Positions 19,001 through 26,860 of a stretch of DNA of 64,000 nucleotides are shown here, one piece after another. Both the position numbers and the translations under genes were made by a program. The stretch spans positions 456,593 through 520,592 of the forward strand of contig NZ_KB893246.1 of assembly GCF_000374065.1 (NCBI RefSeq), in the 5' to 3' direction. Origin of the DNA: Spirosoma luteum DSM 19990 (GTDB lineage Bacteria; Bacteroidota; Bacteroidia; Cytophagales; Spirosomataceae). The notes beneath the pieces are model-generated. The model was not told the origin of the DNA. It saw nothing but the letters and a program-made list of their open reading frames with translations, and did no database searches. Each line of letters opens with the position of its first letter. The stretch's first letter is position 1.

Positions 19001-19247
19001 AGACCCGCCCTTTAGCATCAATATCCATGTTCGTTGGATTATTGAACGTGGGGGATTCAGCCCAGAGGGTAGCTTCCAAATCGTTGGGAAGATAAAGCTG
19101 TCCAGAATCAGCAGCCACCACGTTCTGGTGATTTTGATACCTATTAGTTGAATCCTTTTGGGGTACAGACTGGTACGTTTGTCCGGCCAGATACAAAAAC
19201 CCAATGGCAGCCAGTGGGATAGGACTGAGAGAAAAGATTGTTTTCAT
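16077..19247 (-). CDS. PVC-type membrane-bound dehydrogenase with HEAT repeats and C-terminal c-type heme domain
   Basis: A 1056-residue exported protein. After a signal peptide (MKTIFSLSPIPLAAIGFLYL) comes a beta-propeller dehydrogenase domain (NPTNMDIDAKGRVWITEAVN, TDWYDPVVGGHQ), then HEAT-like helical repeats (about residues 480-760) and a low-complexity Val/Thr/Glu linker. The C-terminal heme domain has CITCH at Cys936-His940 and a conserved SDGAESLVVKG tail. Such proteins are thought to oxidise sugars or alcohols and pass electrons to cytochromes; the substrate is unknown. ATG 19247 is chosen because the 24 residues before it precede the signal peptide. It lies 80 bp downstream of the TIM-barrel gene, probably in one operon. 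Confidence 0.9.
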   Translation of the reverse strand: MKTIFSLSPIPLAAIGFLYLAGQTYQSVPQKDSTNRYQNHQNVVAADSGQLYLPNDLEATLWAESPTFNNPTNMDIDAKGRVWITEAVNYRKFNNKAETRLNHPEGERIMILEDTDGDGKADNSKVFVQDPDLVSPLGIAVIGNKVIVSCAPNLVVYTDENGDDKPDRKEIMLTGFGGFDHDHSLHALVAGPDGKYYFNTGNAGPHIVTDIDGWTLRTGSLYVGGTPYNKLNKGNQVSDDGRVWTGGMALRINPDGSHLKVMAHNFRNNYETALDSYGNMWQNDNDDQVVACRTSWLMEGANAGYFSSDGTRYWQGDQRPGQSIPTAHWHQEDPGVMPVGDITGAGSPTGMVMYEGDELGPQYRGMLLSADAGRNVIFSYKPEPSGAGYRLPRTDFISTFPEVDANYKWDAATSDTRKWFRPSDVAVGTDGAIYITDWYDPVVGGHQMKDQKGYGRIYRITPKGKKLKAPKIDLRTTQGQIAALCSPAVNVRVLGFEALAKQGEKVIEPVMGLLASPNPYFRARAVFLLAQLGAEGQFEVERLLKAVDAPVRLVALRALRSITPANSKAIPTLTASQKALLPLLGNLSIDRNAAVRREVAVAIRDIPFDECRFILNNLVKGYDGKDPWYLNALGEAADGKEEALFFDLRQTMPEDPADWDQRTADLVWEFHPPSAVPMLKKRADNVSLTATARQQAIVTIGFIKSEPAAKAMLELSKSTDKTVAEQARYWLGFRRGNDWAKFLNWNEVMPASTSPEEQKMLTNRQVLLDENTTPDEKRKMAITMSKDAEGAKLLIGLAADGKLSEDLIKAAGPGIRTNKDQTVKTMGKEYFPWKSPTQAVTEKPQPVAEKPSIAGSSPVQSRADAEEKKATMEKEPVKTVPVSTVPVQAVSVETKEENAPVPDRVEKMSNDDPAIAQIAMLSGNSQKGQTVFKTYCITCHRHGQQGADVGPELTQIHQKFDKNALLDNIVHPNAGIAFGYEPWLVTTKKGQTYYGFLVSDGAESLVVKGIKGQKHTIPTDEVFSRRQYKTSLMPDPTALGMSNQQLADLTAFLLKR

Positions 19248-19327
19248 TGGTTGTTTTACAGGCCGGTCAGCGCATTTGCGCATTGCTGCACAAGGTATTC
19301 CGGCTAATTTACTAGTCACTTCACTGG

Positions 19328-20185
19328 TTAACTAAACAGCGACCGAACGGTCTTATTATTATATTGATAACTTTCTAACATTGGTTTTCCTGCCGGAACG
19401 GCCCCTTCAATCTGGAGCCATCCTTCGTACCCGATAGCCTCGATGGCCTGCCGCACCTTTACCAGATCAACCTGCCCTTTACCAAGCAAATGGCCGTTCT
19501 CTTTCAGATGGAATTCGCAGATGCGCTCTTTACCGAGGTCTCTGATTTCCTGAAAAACGTTGTAGCCCATAACCGACGAATTGCAAACGTCGTAGTAGAC
19601 TTTAACGGCGGGTGAACCAACGGCATCCAGAATGGCCATATGTTCGGGTGCCGACAGCCAGGATTCGATTCCCAGCACGACACCTGCTTTTTCGGCTTTG
19701 GGTGCTACAGCTTTCAATCGTTCAACAACTACCTGCACACCTTCTTTATCATTCCGTAAGTCATTGTTGTTAAAAAATGCCAGCAACACGGTTTTAACAC
19801 CCAACGCTTTTGCGACATCGACACTATCCTGCACCCAGGCTTCGGTGCGGGCATCCGATTTGTACGGGATTTCATTCAAGAGGCCAATGGCCAAACCACC
19901 AATGGCAACGCCAGCCTGTTGGGCAGCTTCTCTGCAGGCACGTTGCATAGCTGGCTGGCGCAGATGTTCATAATCTGTTTTTGTATTCAAACTAACCTGT
20001 ACCCCATCCAGACCAATTTGTTTTGCTACCTTGAATGCATTACGATCCCCGGCCGGACCGATAGACCAGTCGCAGGCACCAATGCGGAAGCGAACCTCAG
20101 ATGCATGAACGCGGGAAAAGGCGGGTTGCAGTAAGGCAGCGAGCCCGGCACTCAGCGAATACTGCAGTAAATGACGACGATTCAT
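19328..20185 (-). CDS. Exported TIM-barrel sugar phosphate isomerase/epimerase family protein
   Basis: The 285-residue protein starts MNRRHLLQYSLSAGLAALLQ, a Tat-like signal with an Arg pair, then a xylose-isomerase-like TIM barrel: KQIGLDGVQVSLN, VVLGIESWLSAPEHM (metal Glu), VYYDVCNSS (Asp), CEFHLKENGHLLGKGQVD (His, Glu) and GYEGWLQIEG. These are the usual metal-ligand positions. The substrate is not predictable; its operon partner, a CxxCH dehydrogenase, suggests a shared role in sugar or polyol oxidation. Confidence 0.88.
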   Translation of the reverse strand: MNRRHLLQYSLSAGLAALLQPAFSRVHASEVRFRIGACDWSIGPAGDRNAFKVAKQIGLDGVQVSLNTKTDYEHLRQPAMQRACREAAQQAGVAIGGLAIGLLNEIPYKSDARTEAWVQDSVDVAKALGVKTVLLAFFNNNDLRNDKEGVQVVVERLKAVAPKAEKAGVVLGIESWLSAPEHMAILDAVGSPAVKVYYDVCNSSVMGYNVFQEIRDLGKERICEFHLKENGHLLGKGQVDLVKVRQAIEAIGYEGWLQIEGAVPAGKPMLESYQYNNKTVRSLFS

Positions 20186-20210
20186 ACGTACTTAACTGGT
20201 AAGGGATTAT

Positions 20211-20218
20211 CAAAGATA
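20211..20218 (-). promoter_or_regulatory. Probable -7 box for the TIM-barrel/cytochrome operon
   Basis: On the minus strand TATCTTTG (20218 down to 20211) is identical to the trp operon -7 box. It would give a 5' untranslated region of about 20 nt. A TTG at 20244-20242 is 23 bp upstream, slightly longer than the 21 bp of the other promoters, so the -33 element is uncertain. Confidence 0.5.
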
Positions 20219-20344
20219 AGCATCGACATACTATTTAACAGCAATTATCGTAGACGTCATAGACTTAAACGAAGGTCACAAAAAAAGTAGAACCGCTTCC
20301 AACTGTTTGATTATGACAGGAGTCTTATACCTGTCAAGGATGCT

Positions 20345-20932
20345 ATGCAGGATGAATACGCATTGGTAGAAGGATGCCGACGGCAGGACCGAATTGTGCA
20401 GCGACTGCTCTATGAGCGGTATGCCGGGAAGCTCTTTGTCGTTTGCAAACGATACGTAAAAGATGCCGATGAAGCCGAAGATGTCTTGCAGGATGCCTTC
20501 GTCAAAATATTTCGACACATTGACACCTTTCGGTTTGAGTGCCCACTGGAAGCCTGGCTAAAACGAATTGTTATCAATACCGCGTTGAAGTTTTTGAGAA
20601 AACAGAAGCCCTGGGAAACAATGAGTAATGATAGTATAGATGTACAGGAAATGGCTTCAGTGCTGCCGCAGGCCGATGAAAGCTTGCCCGCTCTGAATTA
20701 TAAATACCTGCTACAGCTCGTTCAGGAGTTACCTCCCGGTTGCCGAATGGTGTTCAATCTATACGCAATAGAAGGGTATAACCATCCCGAAATTGCAAAG
20801 ATGCTTGACATTGCCGAAGGAACCTCTAAATCGCAATATGCCCGCGCCCGAGATTTATTACAACAAAAAATACAAGCCGATAGTCGATTTACTGATGAGC
20901 ACTCTGCAGAAGGTCGTAAACCACTTGTCTGA
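20345..20932 (+). CDS. ECF-type RNA polymerase sigma factor
   Basis: The 195-residue protein has sigma region 2 (YAGKLFVVCKRYVKDADEAED, VLQDAFVKIFRHIDTFR, AWLKRIVINTALKFLR) and region 4 (LPPGCRMVFNLYAIEGYNHPEIAKMLDIAEGTSK). It should recruit polymerase to a small regulon and be held by the product of the next gene, which starts 21 bp later. A hairpin TGACAGG/CCTGTCA (20314-20336) sits just before the start codon. The inducing signal is unknown. Confidence 0.93.
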   Translation: MQDEYALVEGCRRQDRIVQRLLYERYAGKLFVVCKRYVKDADEAEDVLQDAFVKIFRHIDTFRFECPLEAWLKRIVINTALKFLRKQKPWETMSNDSIDVQEMASVLPQADESLPALNYKYLLQLVQELPPGCRMVFNLYAIEGYNHPEIAKMLDIAEGTSKSQYARARDLLQQKIQADSRFTDEHSAEGRKPLV

Positions 20933-20953
20933 CCCCCTATCATTGATTACAAA

Positions 20954-22528
20954 ATGGATGAATTAGAGAAGAAAATACCGGCCGATATGTGGCGCAAGAC
21001 ATTCGACGAAGCGGCCGAAGCCCCTCCGTCCCGTGTTTGGGATGCTATAGAACGGCAACTCGATGAGTCAAGCAATTCAAAAGTAGTCCCCCTCTGGGGA
21101 GCAGGATTGGCTTCATCCCGCCCATTGCTGTGGGGTACGGGGCTGGCTGCAGCTGTGGCATTACTACTAGTAGGCTGGTGGGTTATGCCTGTACCAACTG
21201 ATAGTGAGCAATCCAGATTGTCGGACCAGCGTCAAACGGGTGTGACACCTGCATTTCCGAAAGCCACGGTACCGGAAAACTCATTAGCCTACGAGTCACA
21301 AAAAAAACCTGTACCTCCCATTGAACAGGCGACTAAGCGGAGTGTATCATCGGCTAAAGGAGGCTCCAAGCAGTCGTATGATTTGTCTGTACCGACTCGA
21401 AAAAATCAGCCCGCCGACGGATTATTGTCACAGCTTACTACGGTACCAGTCAACAAAATGCCGGTTTTAGGTGAGCTGCCGGTACTACCAGGTGGCACTG
21501 AGCCGCCCACCAGAACGGTAAGCAATCTGATGAGTACTCTTGGGGCTAGTTCTGTAGCAACTGCCTCATTTGTTCGGGAAGACCAGTCTTCACTCAGTAC
21601 AGAGAATTCTAATCAGCTAAAAACGCTTAGGGGCAAGCCGATTCGTCTGCATGAGTTCGGTCATATCTACAGAATCGTATGGTTCCGGCCATCAGAGGCA
21701 ACAGCGCAACCGCAGGTCTCTACGTCGAAGCAAAAGAGCCGGGATCTTTGGGCCTCAGCGAATATCATGCCCGGAGCCTTTAACCCAATGGTCTCCGTAC
21801 AGATGGCATCGTTGGCCAATGCTGGTGTACTTAAAAATATGGCTGTTGCTAATAGTGCTTATCAGGCTCAAACGGTTACCAGTCGGGCCAATTTCTCCAT
21901 GGCCTACCAGTTCACGGCTGGCGCGTTGCTCAACAAGCGCTGGTCGATAGAAACGGGCGTCGGATTTTTGACAGGTCGCTCAACGGTCGATACCCCCGCT
22001 CAACTTTCCGCTAATGGTATAGTTGCCACTAATGACATTAGAACAACCACCGGGAATTTGTACGTAGACGCTCTGCGAAACAGCAGTGCCAATGGGCCGA
22101 AGAACACCAGCCTAGATCAGGCTAATTTTGCCAACGGTGCATATGTACAACCCACCTATAGCGGTAAAACCAATCAGATGCTCACCAATGATTATCAGTT
22201 TGTTCAGGTTCCGGTTCAGGTTGGTTATCAGCTAAGGCCCCGGAAACGCCTGAGTCTTGCCGTACTGGGTGGCTTCATCTCCAACATTTTCATCCGGAAT
22301 ACGGTTGATAATGAGATTATTGTTACGACGAAGGACGAGATTTACCGGCCCGTTTCGTTTGCCGCTATTGTGGGAGCCCGCTTCCGCTACCAGCCTTCGG
22401 TCCAATGGTCAGCTTCATTGGCGGGTGTCTATCAGCCCTCGATAGGGTTAGTTACACAGGCGCATTCGCAGGTACAAAGCCAGCCAACTACGGCCGGTAT
22501 GACATTGGGGGTCGACTATCATTTTTAA
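20954..22528 (+). CDS. Anti-sigma-like membrane protein with C-terminal outer-membrane beta-barrel-like domain
   Basis: The 524-residue protein follows the ECF sigma gene by 21 bp. Its N-terminus (MWRKTFDEAAEAPPSRVWDAIE) matches the short sigma-binding motif of Bacteroidota anti-sigma proteins. One membrane segment follows (about residues 57-80), then a Ser/Thr/Pro-rich linker (about 85-200). The C-terminal 230 residues look like an outer-membrane barrel fold: alternating strands such as RWSIETGVGFLTGRS and FVQVPVQVGYQLRPRKRLSLAVLGG, ending in aromatic VDYHF. A single chain with both an inner-membrane helix and a barrel-like domain is topologically odd; an inner-membrane-anchored periplasmic barrel-like domain is one reading. 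Confidence 0.75.
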   Translation: MDELEKKIPADMWRKTFDEAAEAPPSRVWDAIERQLDESSNSKVVPLWGAGLASSRPLLWGTGLAAAVALLLVGWWVMPVPTDSEQSRLSDQRQTGVTPAFPKATVPENSLAYESQKKPVPPIEQATKRSVSSAKGGSKQSYDLSVPTRKNQPADGLLSQLTTVPVNKMPVLGELPVLPGGTEPPTRTVSNLMSTLGASSVATASFVREDQSSLSTENSNQLKTLRGKPIRLHEFGHIYRIVWFRPSEATAQPQVSTSKQKSRDLWASANIMPGAFNPMVSVQMASLANAGVLKNMAVANSAYQAQTVTSRANFSMAYQFTAGALLNKRWSIETGVGFLTGRSTVDTPAQLSANGIVATNDIRTTTGNLYVDALRNSSANGPKNTSLDQANFANGAYVQPTYSGKTNQMLTNDYQFVQVPVQVGYQLRPRKRLSLAVLGGFISNIFIRNTVDNEIIVTTKDEIYRPVSFAAIVGARFRYQPSVQWSASLAGVYQPSIGLVTQAHSQVQSQPTTAGMTLGVDYHF

Positions 22529-22539
22529 CCCACTTTAGC

Positions 22540-23016
22540 ATGAAGTATATTGTAGTAGTATTGCTTGTTGTCGTTTTTGTTCGTTGCATGAGTAATCTCA
22601 CGCCACAAACTGCACAGAATACGGCCACGGATAAACTCACTATTCGCACCGGAACTTCGTTTAATATGTGCGCCGGTTATTGCAGAAACGATTATGTTTT
22701 CAACGGCACTAGTGTTACGCTGGCACAGAATGGTGCACTCCCTCAGGCTCAGGTAACACCCCGAAGCTGTCAGTCAGCAATTAACCAGACTCAGTGGAAT
22801 GACATTAAAACGCTGGCTAATCTGGATGCATTTGGTAAAATAGCGAACGTATTGGGTTGTCCCGACTGCACTGACGGGGGTGCCGAATACATTGAGATAC
22901 AGGTAGACAATCAGAAACACCGGGTTACATTTCCGTACGGTAAAACAATTCCCGGATTTGAGACGCTGGTTGATATCTTACGTACGCAGCGAAATACATT
23001 TAAAACCTGTCCATGA
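22540..23016 (+). CDS. Cys-containing exported protein of unknown function
   Basis: A 158-residue protein beginning MKYIVVVLLVVVFVRC, a strong hydrophobic signal. Cys16 is preceded by Arg, so it is a poor lipobox. The mature part has paired cysteines (NMCAGYC, LGCPDCTDGG), suggesting disulfides, and strands such as YIEIQVDNQKHRVTFPYG. It resembles proteins that carry a CxGxC-Y motif (DUF6438-like), but I cannot assign a family. It lies 11 bp after the beta-barrel gene and 60 bp before the serpin, so it may belong to the sigma-factor operon. Confidence 0.75.
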   Translation: MKYIVVVLLVVVFVRCMSNLTPQTAQNTATDKLTIRTGTSFNMCAGYCRNDYVFNGTSVTLAQNGALPQAQVTPRSCQSAINQTQWNDIKTLANLDAFGKIANVLGCPDCTDGGAEYIEIQVDNQKHRVTFPYGKTIPGFETLVDILRTQRNTFKTCP

Positions 23017-23075
23017 GCCTGTCATCAATAAACTGGTTTTGATAACAGTGCGTTTTTAACCTTGTCAACTTTGTC

Positions 23076-24320
23076 ATGAAAACGACCTTATTTTCCAATA
23101 CAATCATTTGTTTCTTCAGCATTCTGCTGGCAGCTATAAGTTGTAAAAGCACTTCTGTAAATCCAAATCCTGGGTCAGGCACCGCCAGTGAGTTGCGCGT
23201 ATCGGCTCCTTTTGCCGATCAGACAACGCAATTTGCTTTCGAAGCGGCCAAACGGGTAGTTGCTCAGGAAGGGCAGGCCAAGAATGTTTTCATTTCTCCG
23301 CTTAGTTTGCACATTGCGCTGGGCATGGTATTAAATGGGGCTAATGGCCAAACAGCGCAGGAAATTCAGAAAGCATTAAAACTGGATGCCCAGACGTTGA
23401 CCGAGGCAAACGCAACGTATCAGAATCTACTTGAAAACCTGCCGGGAGTGGACCCCAGTGTAACATTGACACTCGCCAATTCGGTCTGGTATCGAAACAC
23501 CTTCCAGGTAGAAAACACCTTTCAGGATCTCCTTAAACAGACTTTTAAGGCGCAGGTATCTGCACAGGATTTTAACGATCCAGCTACGGTGACCAAAATC
23601 AATAGCTGGGCCAGTGAGCAAACGAAGGGCAGAATCCCTAAAGTTATTGATAAGATCCAGCCTGATAATATCATGTTTCTGCTGAACGCTCTCTATTTTA
23701 AAGGCGATTGGAAAACGCCTTTCGATACTGATAAGACTATTGATTCCCCTTTCAAACTTGCTTCAGGCGAGTCGAAAACAGTACGCATGATGCGCCTTGA
23801 AACTAACCTGAATCGTTTCTTCCAGGCTAACTACCAGGCCATTGAGTTTCCCTACGGTACCGGAAAGTTTGCCATGACCGTTTTGTTGCCTTCAGAAAGC
23901 ACAACGGCAGATGCACTGATTAGCGGTTTGACCAGCGCTGAATGGGCAAAAATTCAGAAAGGTATGATACTGGGTAGAATAGATATTGGTCTGCCCAAGT
24001 TTACACTGAATTATGACATCATACTCAATAATGTGTTGAGTGCTATGGGTATGCCTACTGCTTTTACGGATCGGGCAGATTTTACTAAAATAAATACGAA
24101 AGGAGGGTTAACACTTAGCTTTGTGAAGCAGAACACATTCGTTGCTGTCGATGAAAAAGGAACAGAAGCGGCCGCTGTTACGTCTGTAGGTGTTGTTACA
24201 ACATCCGTGCAACTACCAACACTCATTGACCGACCCTTTGTTTTTGTTATTCATGAAAAAACAACCGGAACGATCCTATTCATTGGAAAGATTGCCGATC
24301 CAACTAAAACAAATTCATGA
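23076..24320 (+). CDS. Serpin family protease inhibitor, lipoprotein
   Basis: A 414-residue serpin with a lipoprotein signal (lipobox LAAISC, Cys23), so it is probably anchored to the outer membrane. Family blocks are present: VFISPLSLHIALGMVLNGA, NSVWYRNTF, FLLNALYFKGDWKTPFD, MRLETNLNRFF and RPFVFVIHEKTTGTILFIGKI. The reactive-centre hinge KGTEAAAVT (residues 361-369) fits the inhibitory type. Counting 15 positions from Gly362 puts P1-P1' near Thr376-Ser377, suggesting an elastase-like or other non-trypsin target. The start at 23076 gives the full signal peptide. A lipoprotein gene follows with a 4-nt overlap. Confidence 0.95.
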   Translation: MKTTLFSNTIICFFSILLAAISCKSTSVNPNPGSGTASELRVSAPFADQTTQFAFEAAKRVVAQEGQAKNVFISPLSLHIALGMVLNGANGQTAQEIQKALKLDAQTLTEANATYQNLLENLPGVDPSVTLTLANSVWYRNTFQVENTFQDLLKQTFKAQVSAQDFNDPATVTKINSWASEQTKGRIPKVIDKIQPDNIMFLLNALYFKGDWKTPFDTDKTIDSPFKLASGESKTVRMMRLETNLNRFFQANYQAIEFPYGTGKFAMTVLLPSESTTADALISGLTSAEWAKIQKGMILGRIDIGLPKFTLNYDIILNNVLSAMGMPTAFTDRADFTKINTKGGLTLSFVKQNTFVAVDEKGTEAAAVTSVGVVTTSVQLPTLIDRPFVFVIHEKTTGTILFIGKIADPTKTNS

Positions 24321-24766
24321 GATTTTTAACGAAAGTTTTTCTAATTCCTGCTTTACTTATCGCATTTAATGGATGTAGAAGTAGAGACGTTGTTTTGGCA
24401 CCTCAGATTGCCAGTTTAGTGGGTACATGGCGGCTTGTTGAGCCAGATTCTTCCTATACGGTAACCTTAACTTTTGCCCTGGATACCGCTAACCCACCGC
24501 TTGACATAACCCCATTCCTGGCCAATGGAAAATCATCGGTAAACGACTATAATGTGCGTTTGTTTGCCACTATTGATGGTATGATGTCTGCGGAAAATCT
24601 GGGAAGCACAAAAAAAGCAGGTACTCTCAAGGCCACTGAATTCGAGCAGCGTTATTTCACCAATTTGAGGGCTGTTGTACGCTTCGACATGATAACGCCG
24701 GATAAACTCCGCTTACGCCATGGTGGTGAGTCACCTCATTTCATGATTTATGAAAGAGTAAACTGA
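24317..24766 (+). CDS. Small lipoprotein of unknown function downstream of serpin
   Basis: A 149-residue protein with a lipoprotein signal (MRFLTKVFLIPALLIAFNGC, Cys20). The mature part begins LVGTWRLVEPDSSYTVTLTF and contains strands and ENLGSTKKAGTLKATEF, a pattern like lipocalin or META-type folds, but no family is certain. The ATG overlaps the serpin stop (ATGA), so the pair is translationally coupled and likely functions together. A terminator follows 120 bp later. Confidence 0.8.
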   Translation: MRFLTKVFLIPALLIAFNGCRSRDVVLAPQIASLVGTWRLVEPDSSYTVTLTFALDTANPPLDITPFLANGKSSVNDYNVRLFATIDGMMSAENLGSTKKAGTLKATEFEQRYFTNLRAVVRFDMITPDKLRLRHGGESPHFMIYERVN

Positions 24767-24885
24767 CTATGAGGGGTTTAAAAAGCCTCTTTGAGCAAAT
24801 TGCAGAAGTACGCAGGCTGTCTTTTTGCTAGCCTACCGCTCTTTTCTACAACGATAATAGTTTGTCTTTTTGTGTAAGAACCAAC

Positions 24886-24923
24886 ATTACCCGGCCGTAA
24901 TCAGGACAGCCGGGTAATTTTTT
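24886..24923 (+). terminator. Intrinsic terminator after the serpin operon
   Basis: ATTACCCGGC (24886-24895) pairs with GCCGGGTAAT (24909-24918) around a 13-nt loop, followed by six T. It separates the serpin pair from the LVIVD gene. Confidence 0.85.
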
Positions 24924-24944
24924 GCTATTCATTCCAACGATTTC

Positions 24945-24997
24945 TTTTCATGCGGGGTCTCTGCGTAAAACCTTGACGCAGAGACCCCGCATGAAAA
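24945..24997. repeat. Perfect 22-bp hairpin containing the start codon of the LVIVD gene
   Basis: Bases 24945-24966 and 24976-24997 are exact inverted copies with a 9-nt loop. The core reads GCGGGGTCTCTGCGT and its complement. The right arm includes the ATG at 24991-24993 and the next codon, so in mRNA the start codon would be fully base-paired. Its CATG end and GTCTC core resemble the palindrome at 2821-2915. Confidence 0.85.
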
Positions 24998-26262
24998 CCA
25001 CACATTTACTTTTTCTGCTGGTAGCCACCTGGCTCACTGGCTGCACCGATAAATGCGAACAGACACGTACCTTCCGCCGATATACGCCCGTTACACTGAC
25101 AGTTCAGCAGGTACGGGCAGGCGTGCGTGTAGAAGCAGTTCAGGCACTCCACAAACCGGGCAAAATTTACACCAAAGGTGGATTCCTGTTCATCAATGAA
25201 CTGAAAGAGGGAATTCATATTATTGACAACCGCAATCCCGCGTTGCCTCAGCCAATTGCGTTTCTCAGAATTCCGGGCAATGGCGACATGGCCGTTCGGA
25301 ACAACATCCTATACGCTGACAGCTATATGGATTTGGTAGCGTTCGACATCAGTAATCCAGCTCAGCCCCGCGAAGTAAGCCGCGTAGAGTCAGTGTTTTC
25401 GAATGGGCAGTTTGAAGGTGGCTGGTGGAACATAAATGCTCAAACGCTCACCCTCAGCGACCAGCGTGTAGAGTATGTAACGGAAACCATCAAAACCGAT
25501 TGCGACGGTTCCAGCCCCGGCAGTTGGGCCAGCTGTCCTGGCTGTGATAGGGCGACCCTGAGTTTCAGTTCGATACAGTTGGCAAGTCAGCCCAATAATA
25601 ACGGCACGGCGGGTTCGATGGCCCGGTTTGCCTTGTATAATAATTTTCTTTACACGGTTGGCCAGTCGGATATGCAACTGTTCGACATTGAGAATGCGGC
25701 TAAACCCAGTGCCAAAAGCCGCATCAGTTTAGGGAGTGGTATTGAAACCATTTTTCCGTACAAGGACAAACTCTTCATTGGCTCCCAGACGGGCATGTTT
25801 ATTTACGACAATAGTAACCCGGCTAATCCCGTCCGGCTATCGGTTTTCCAGCACGCCCGCGTGTGCGACCCTGTGGTAGTAGATGGCGATATTGCTTACG
25901 TTACCTTACGAAACGGAACTGCGTGTAGTGGGTATACCAATCAATTGGATGTAGTGGATATCAGTAATCTTTCCAGTCCTACCCTACTCAAAAGCTACCC
26001 CATGCAAAATCCGCATGGCCTCGGTGTCGATTTCCCAAATCTATTCATCTGTGAAGGGGCATTTGGACTAAAGAGTTTCGATGCCAGTTCTCCACTGAAT
26101 ATCAAGCAGTTAAGTCAGATAACGGGTCAGGATGCCTACGATGTAATTCCGCTCAACAAAACATTGCTGTTGATTGGGAAAGATGGGTTGTATCAATTCG
26201 ATTACACCAATCCGGCGCAACTGCGTCAGGTAAGTAAATTGTCAGTCAATCGTCCGTACTAA
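24991..26262 (+). CDS. LVIVD repeat lipoprotein (beta-propeller-like)
   Basis: A 423-residue lipoprotein (lipobox TWLTGC, Cys18). It has repeated units of the LVIVD type, such as HIIDNRNPALPQPIAFLRIPGNGDMAV (in parts), VAFDISNPAQPREVSRV, QLFDIENAAKPSAKSRI, FIYDNSNPANPVRLS and DVVDISNLSSPTLLKSY, which form a propeller-like surface fold of unknown function. An insert around residues 150-190 contains a Cys cluster (CDGSSPGSWASCPGC). The start in the hairpin gives a perfect lipoprotein signal. An upstream TTG would add 23 unlikely residues. A small outer-membrane protein gene follows after 13 bp. Confidence 0.9.
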   Translation: MKTTHLLFLLVATWLTGCTDKCEQTRTFRRYTPVTLTVQQVRAGVRVEAVQALHKPGKIYTKGGFLFINELKEGIHIIDNRNPALPQPIAFLRIPGNGDMAVRNNILYADSYMDLVAFDISNPAQPREVSRVESVFSNGQFEGGWWNINAQTLTLSDQRVEYVTETIKTDCDGSSPGSWASCPGCDRATLSFSSIQLASQPNNNGTAGSMARFALYNNFLYTVGQSDMQLFDIENAAKPSAKSRISLGSGIETIFPYKDKLFIGSQTGMFIYDNSNPANPVRLSVFQHARVCDPVVVDGDIAYVTLRNGTACSGYTNQLDVVDISNLSSPTLLKSYPMQNPHGLGVDFPNLFICEGAFGLKSFDASSPLNIKQLSQITGQDAYDVIPLNKTLLLIGKDGLYQFDYTNPAQLRQVSKLSVNRPY

Positions 26263-26275
26263 TTATCGGTTCATC

Positions 26276-26860
26276 ATGAAAAAAATCACTTTTCTGCTGA
26301 TGGGCTTACTGCCCCTGCTGGTTTGGGGGCAAACAACGCCTTTCAAGCCAGTATTCACGAACATGACCGAATTGGGAGCTACGTTTGGCCAGGTCCGCTA
26401 TAACAACGGCGTTACTTTTTCGGAGTCGGTAGCTAAACGGGTTAACCTGACGGCCCAAACCTTCAACGGCGTTCTGTTGCATCCGCGTTTGGCCGTGGGA
26501 GCTACCGTTGGGGTTGACTGGTACAACACGGCCTTGTTGATACCCGTATGCGCGGGCTTACGTTATGATTTGGCTAGGCCGAACAACAAAAATCTGCGAA
26601 TTTTCAGCAGTTTAGATACGGGCTGGGGATTTGCCTGGCTCAACGAAGATGTAACGGGCTATAAAACCACCGGTGGCTGGATCATTTCGCCCGGTATCGG
26701 CTTCCGGATTGGCAAGCCATCCAATGCCAATTTCGTCATGTCGCTAAGTTATAAACGTCAGGCTGCGGAAGCCGATATGCCTTTATTTTACAATGAACTG
26801 GCGAAGCACGAAACCCGCGTGTACAACCGCATGGCAATCAGAATGGGGATTGGTTTTTGA
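26276..26860 (+). CDS. Small outer-membrane beta-barrel-like protein
   Basis: A 194-residue protein with a signal peptide (MKKITFLLMGLLPLLVWG|Q). The mature part is rich in alternating strands with Gly and aromatics, e.g. ELGATFGQVRYNNGVTFSE, HPRLAVGATVGVDWYNTALL, GWIISPGIGFRIG, FVMSLSYKRQ and a C-terminal MAIRMGIGF ending in Phe, the typical outer-membrane barrel terminus. It follows the LVIVD lipoprotein by 13 bp and may be its partner. I see no specific family. Confidence 0.8.
   Translation: MKKITFLLMGLLPLLVWGQTTPFKPVFTNMTELGATFGQVRYNNGVTFSESVAKRVNLTAQTFNGVLLHPRLAVGATVGVDWYNTALLIPVCAGLRYDLARPNNKNLRIFSSLDTGWGFAWLNEDVTGYKTTGGWIISPGIGFRIGKPSNANFVMSLSYKRQAAEADMPLFYNELAKHETRVYNRMAIRMGIGF

Noticed and set aside
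24767..24885. Possible small gene between the serpin pair and its terminator
   Set aside because: No frame with a reasonable start and composition was found; it is read as the 3' untranslated region.
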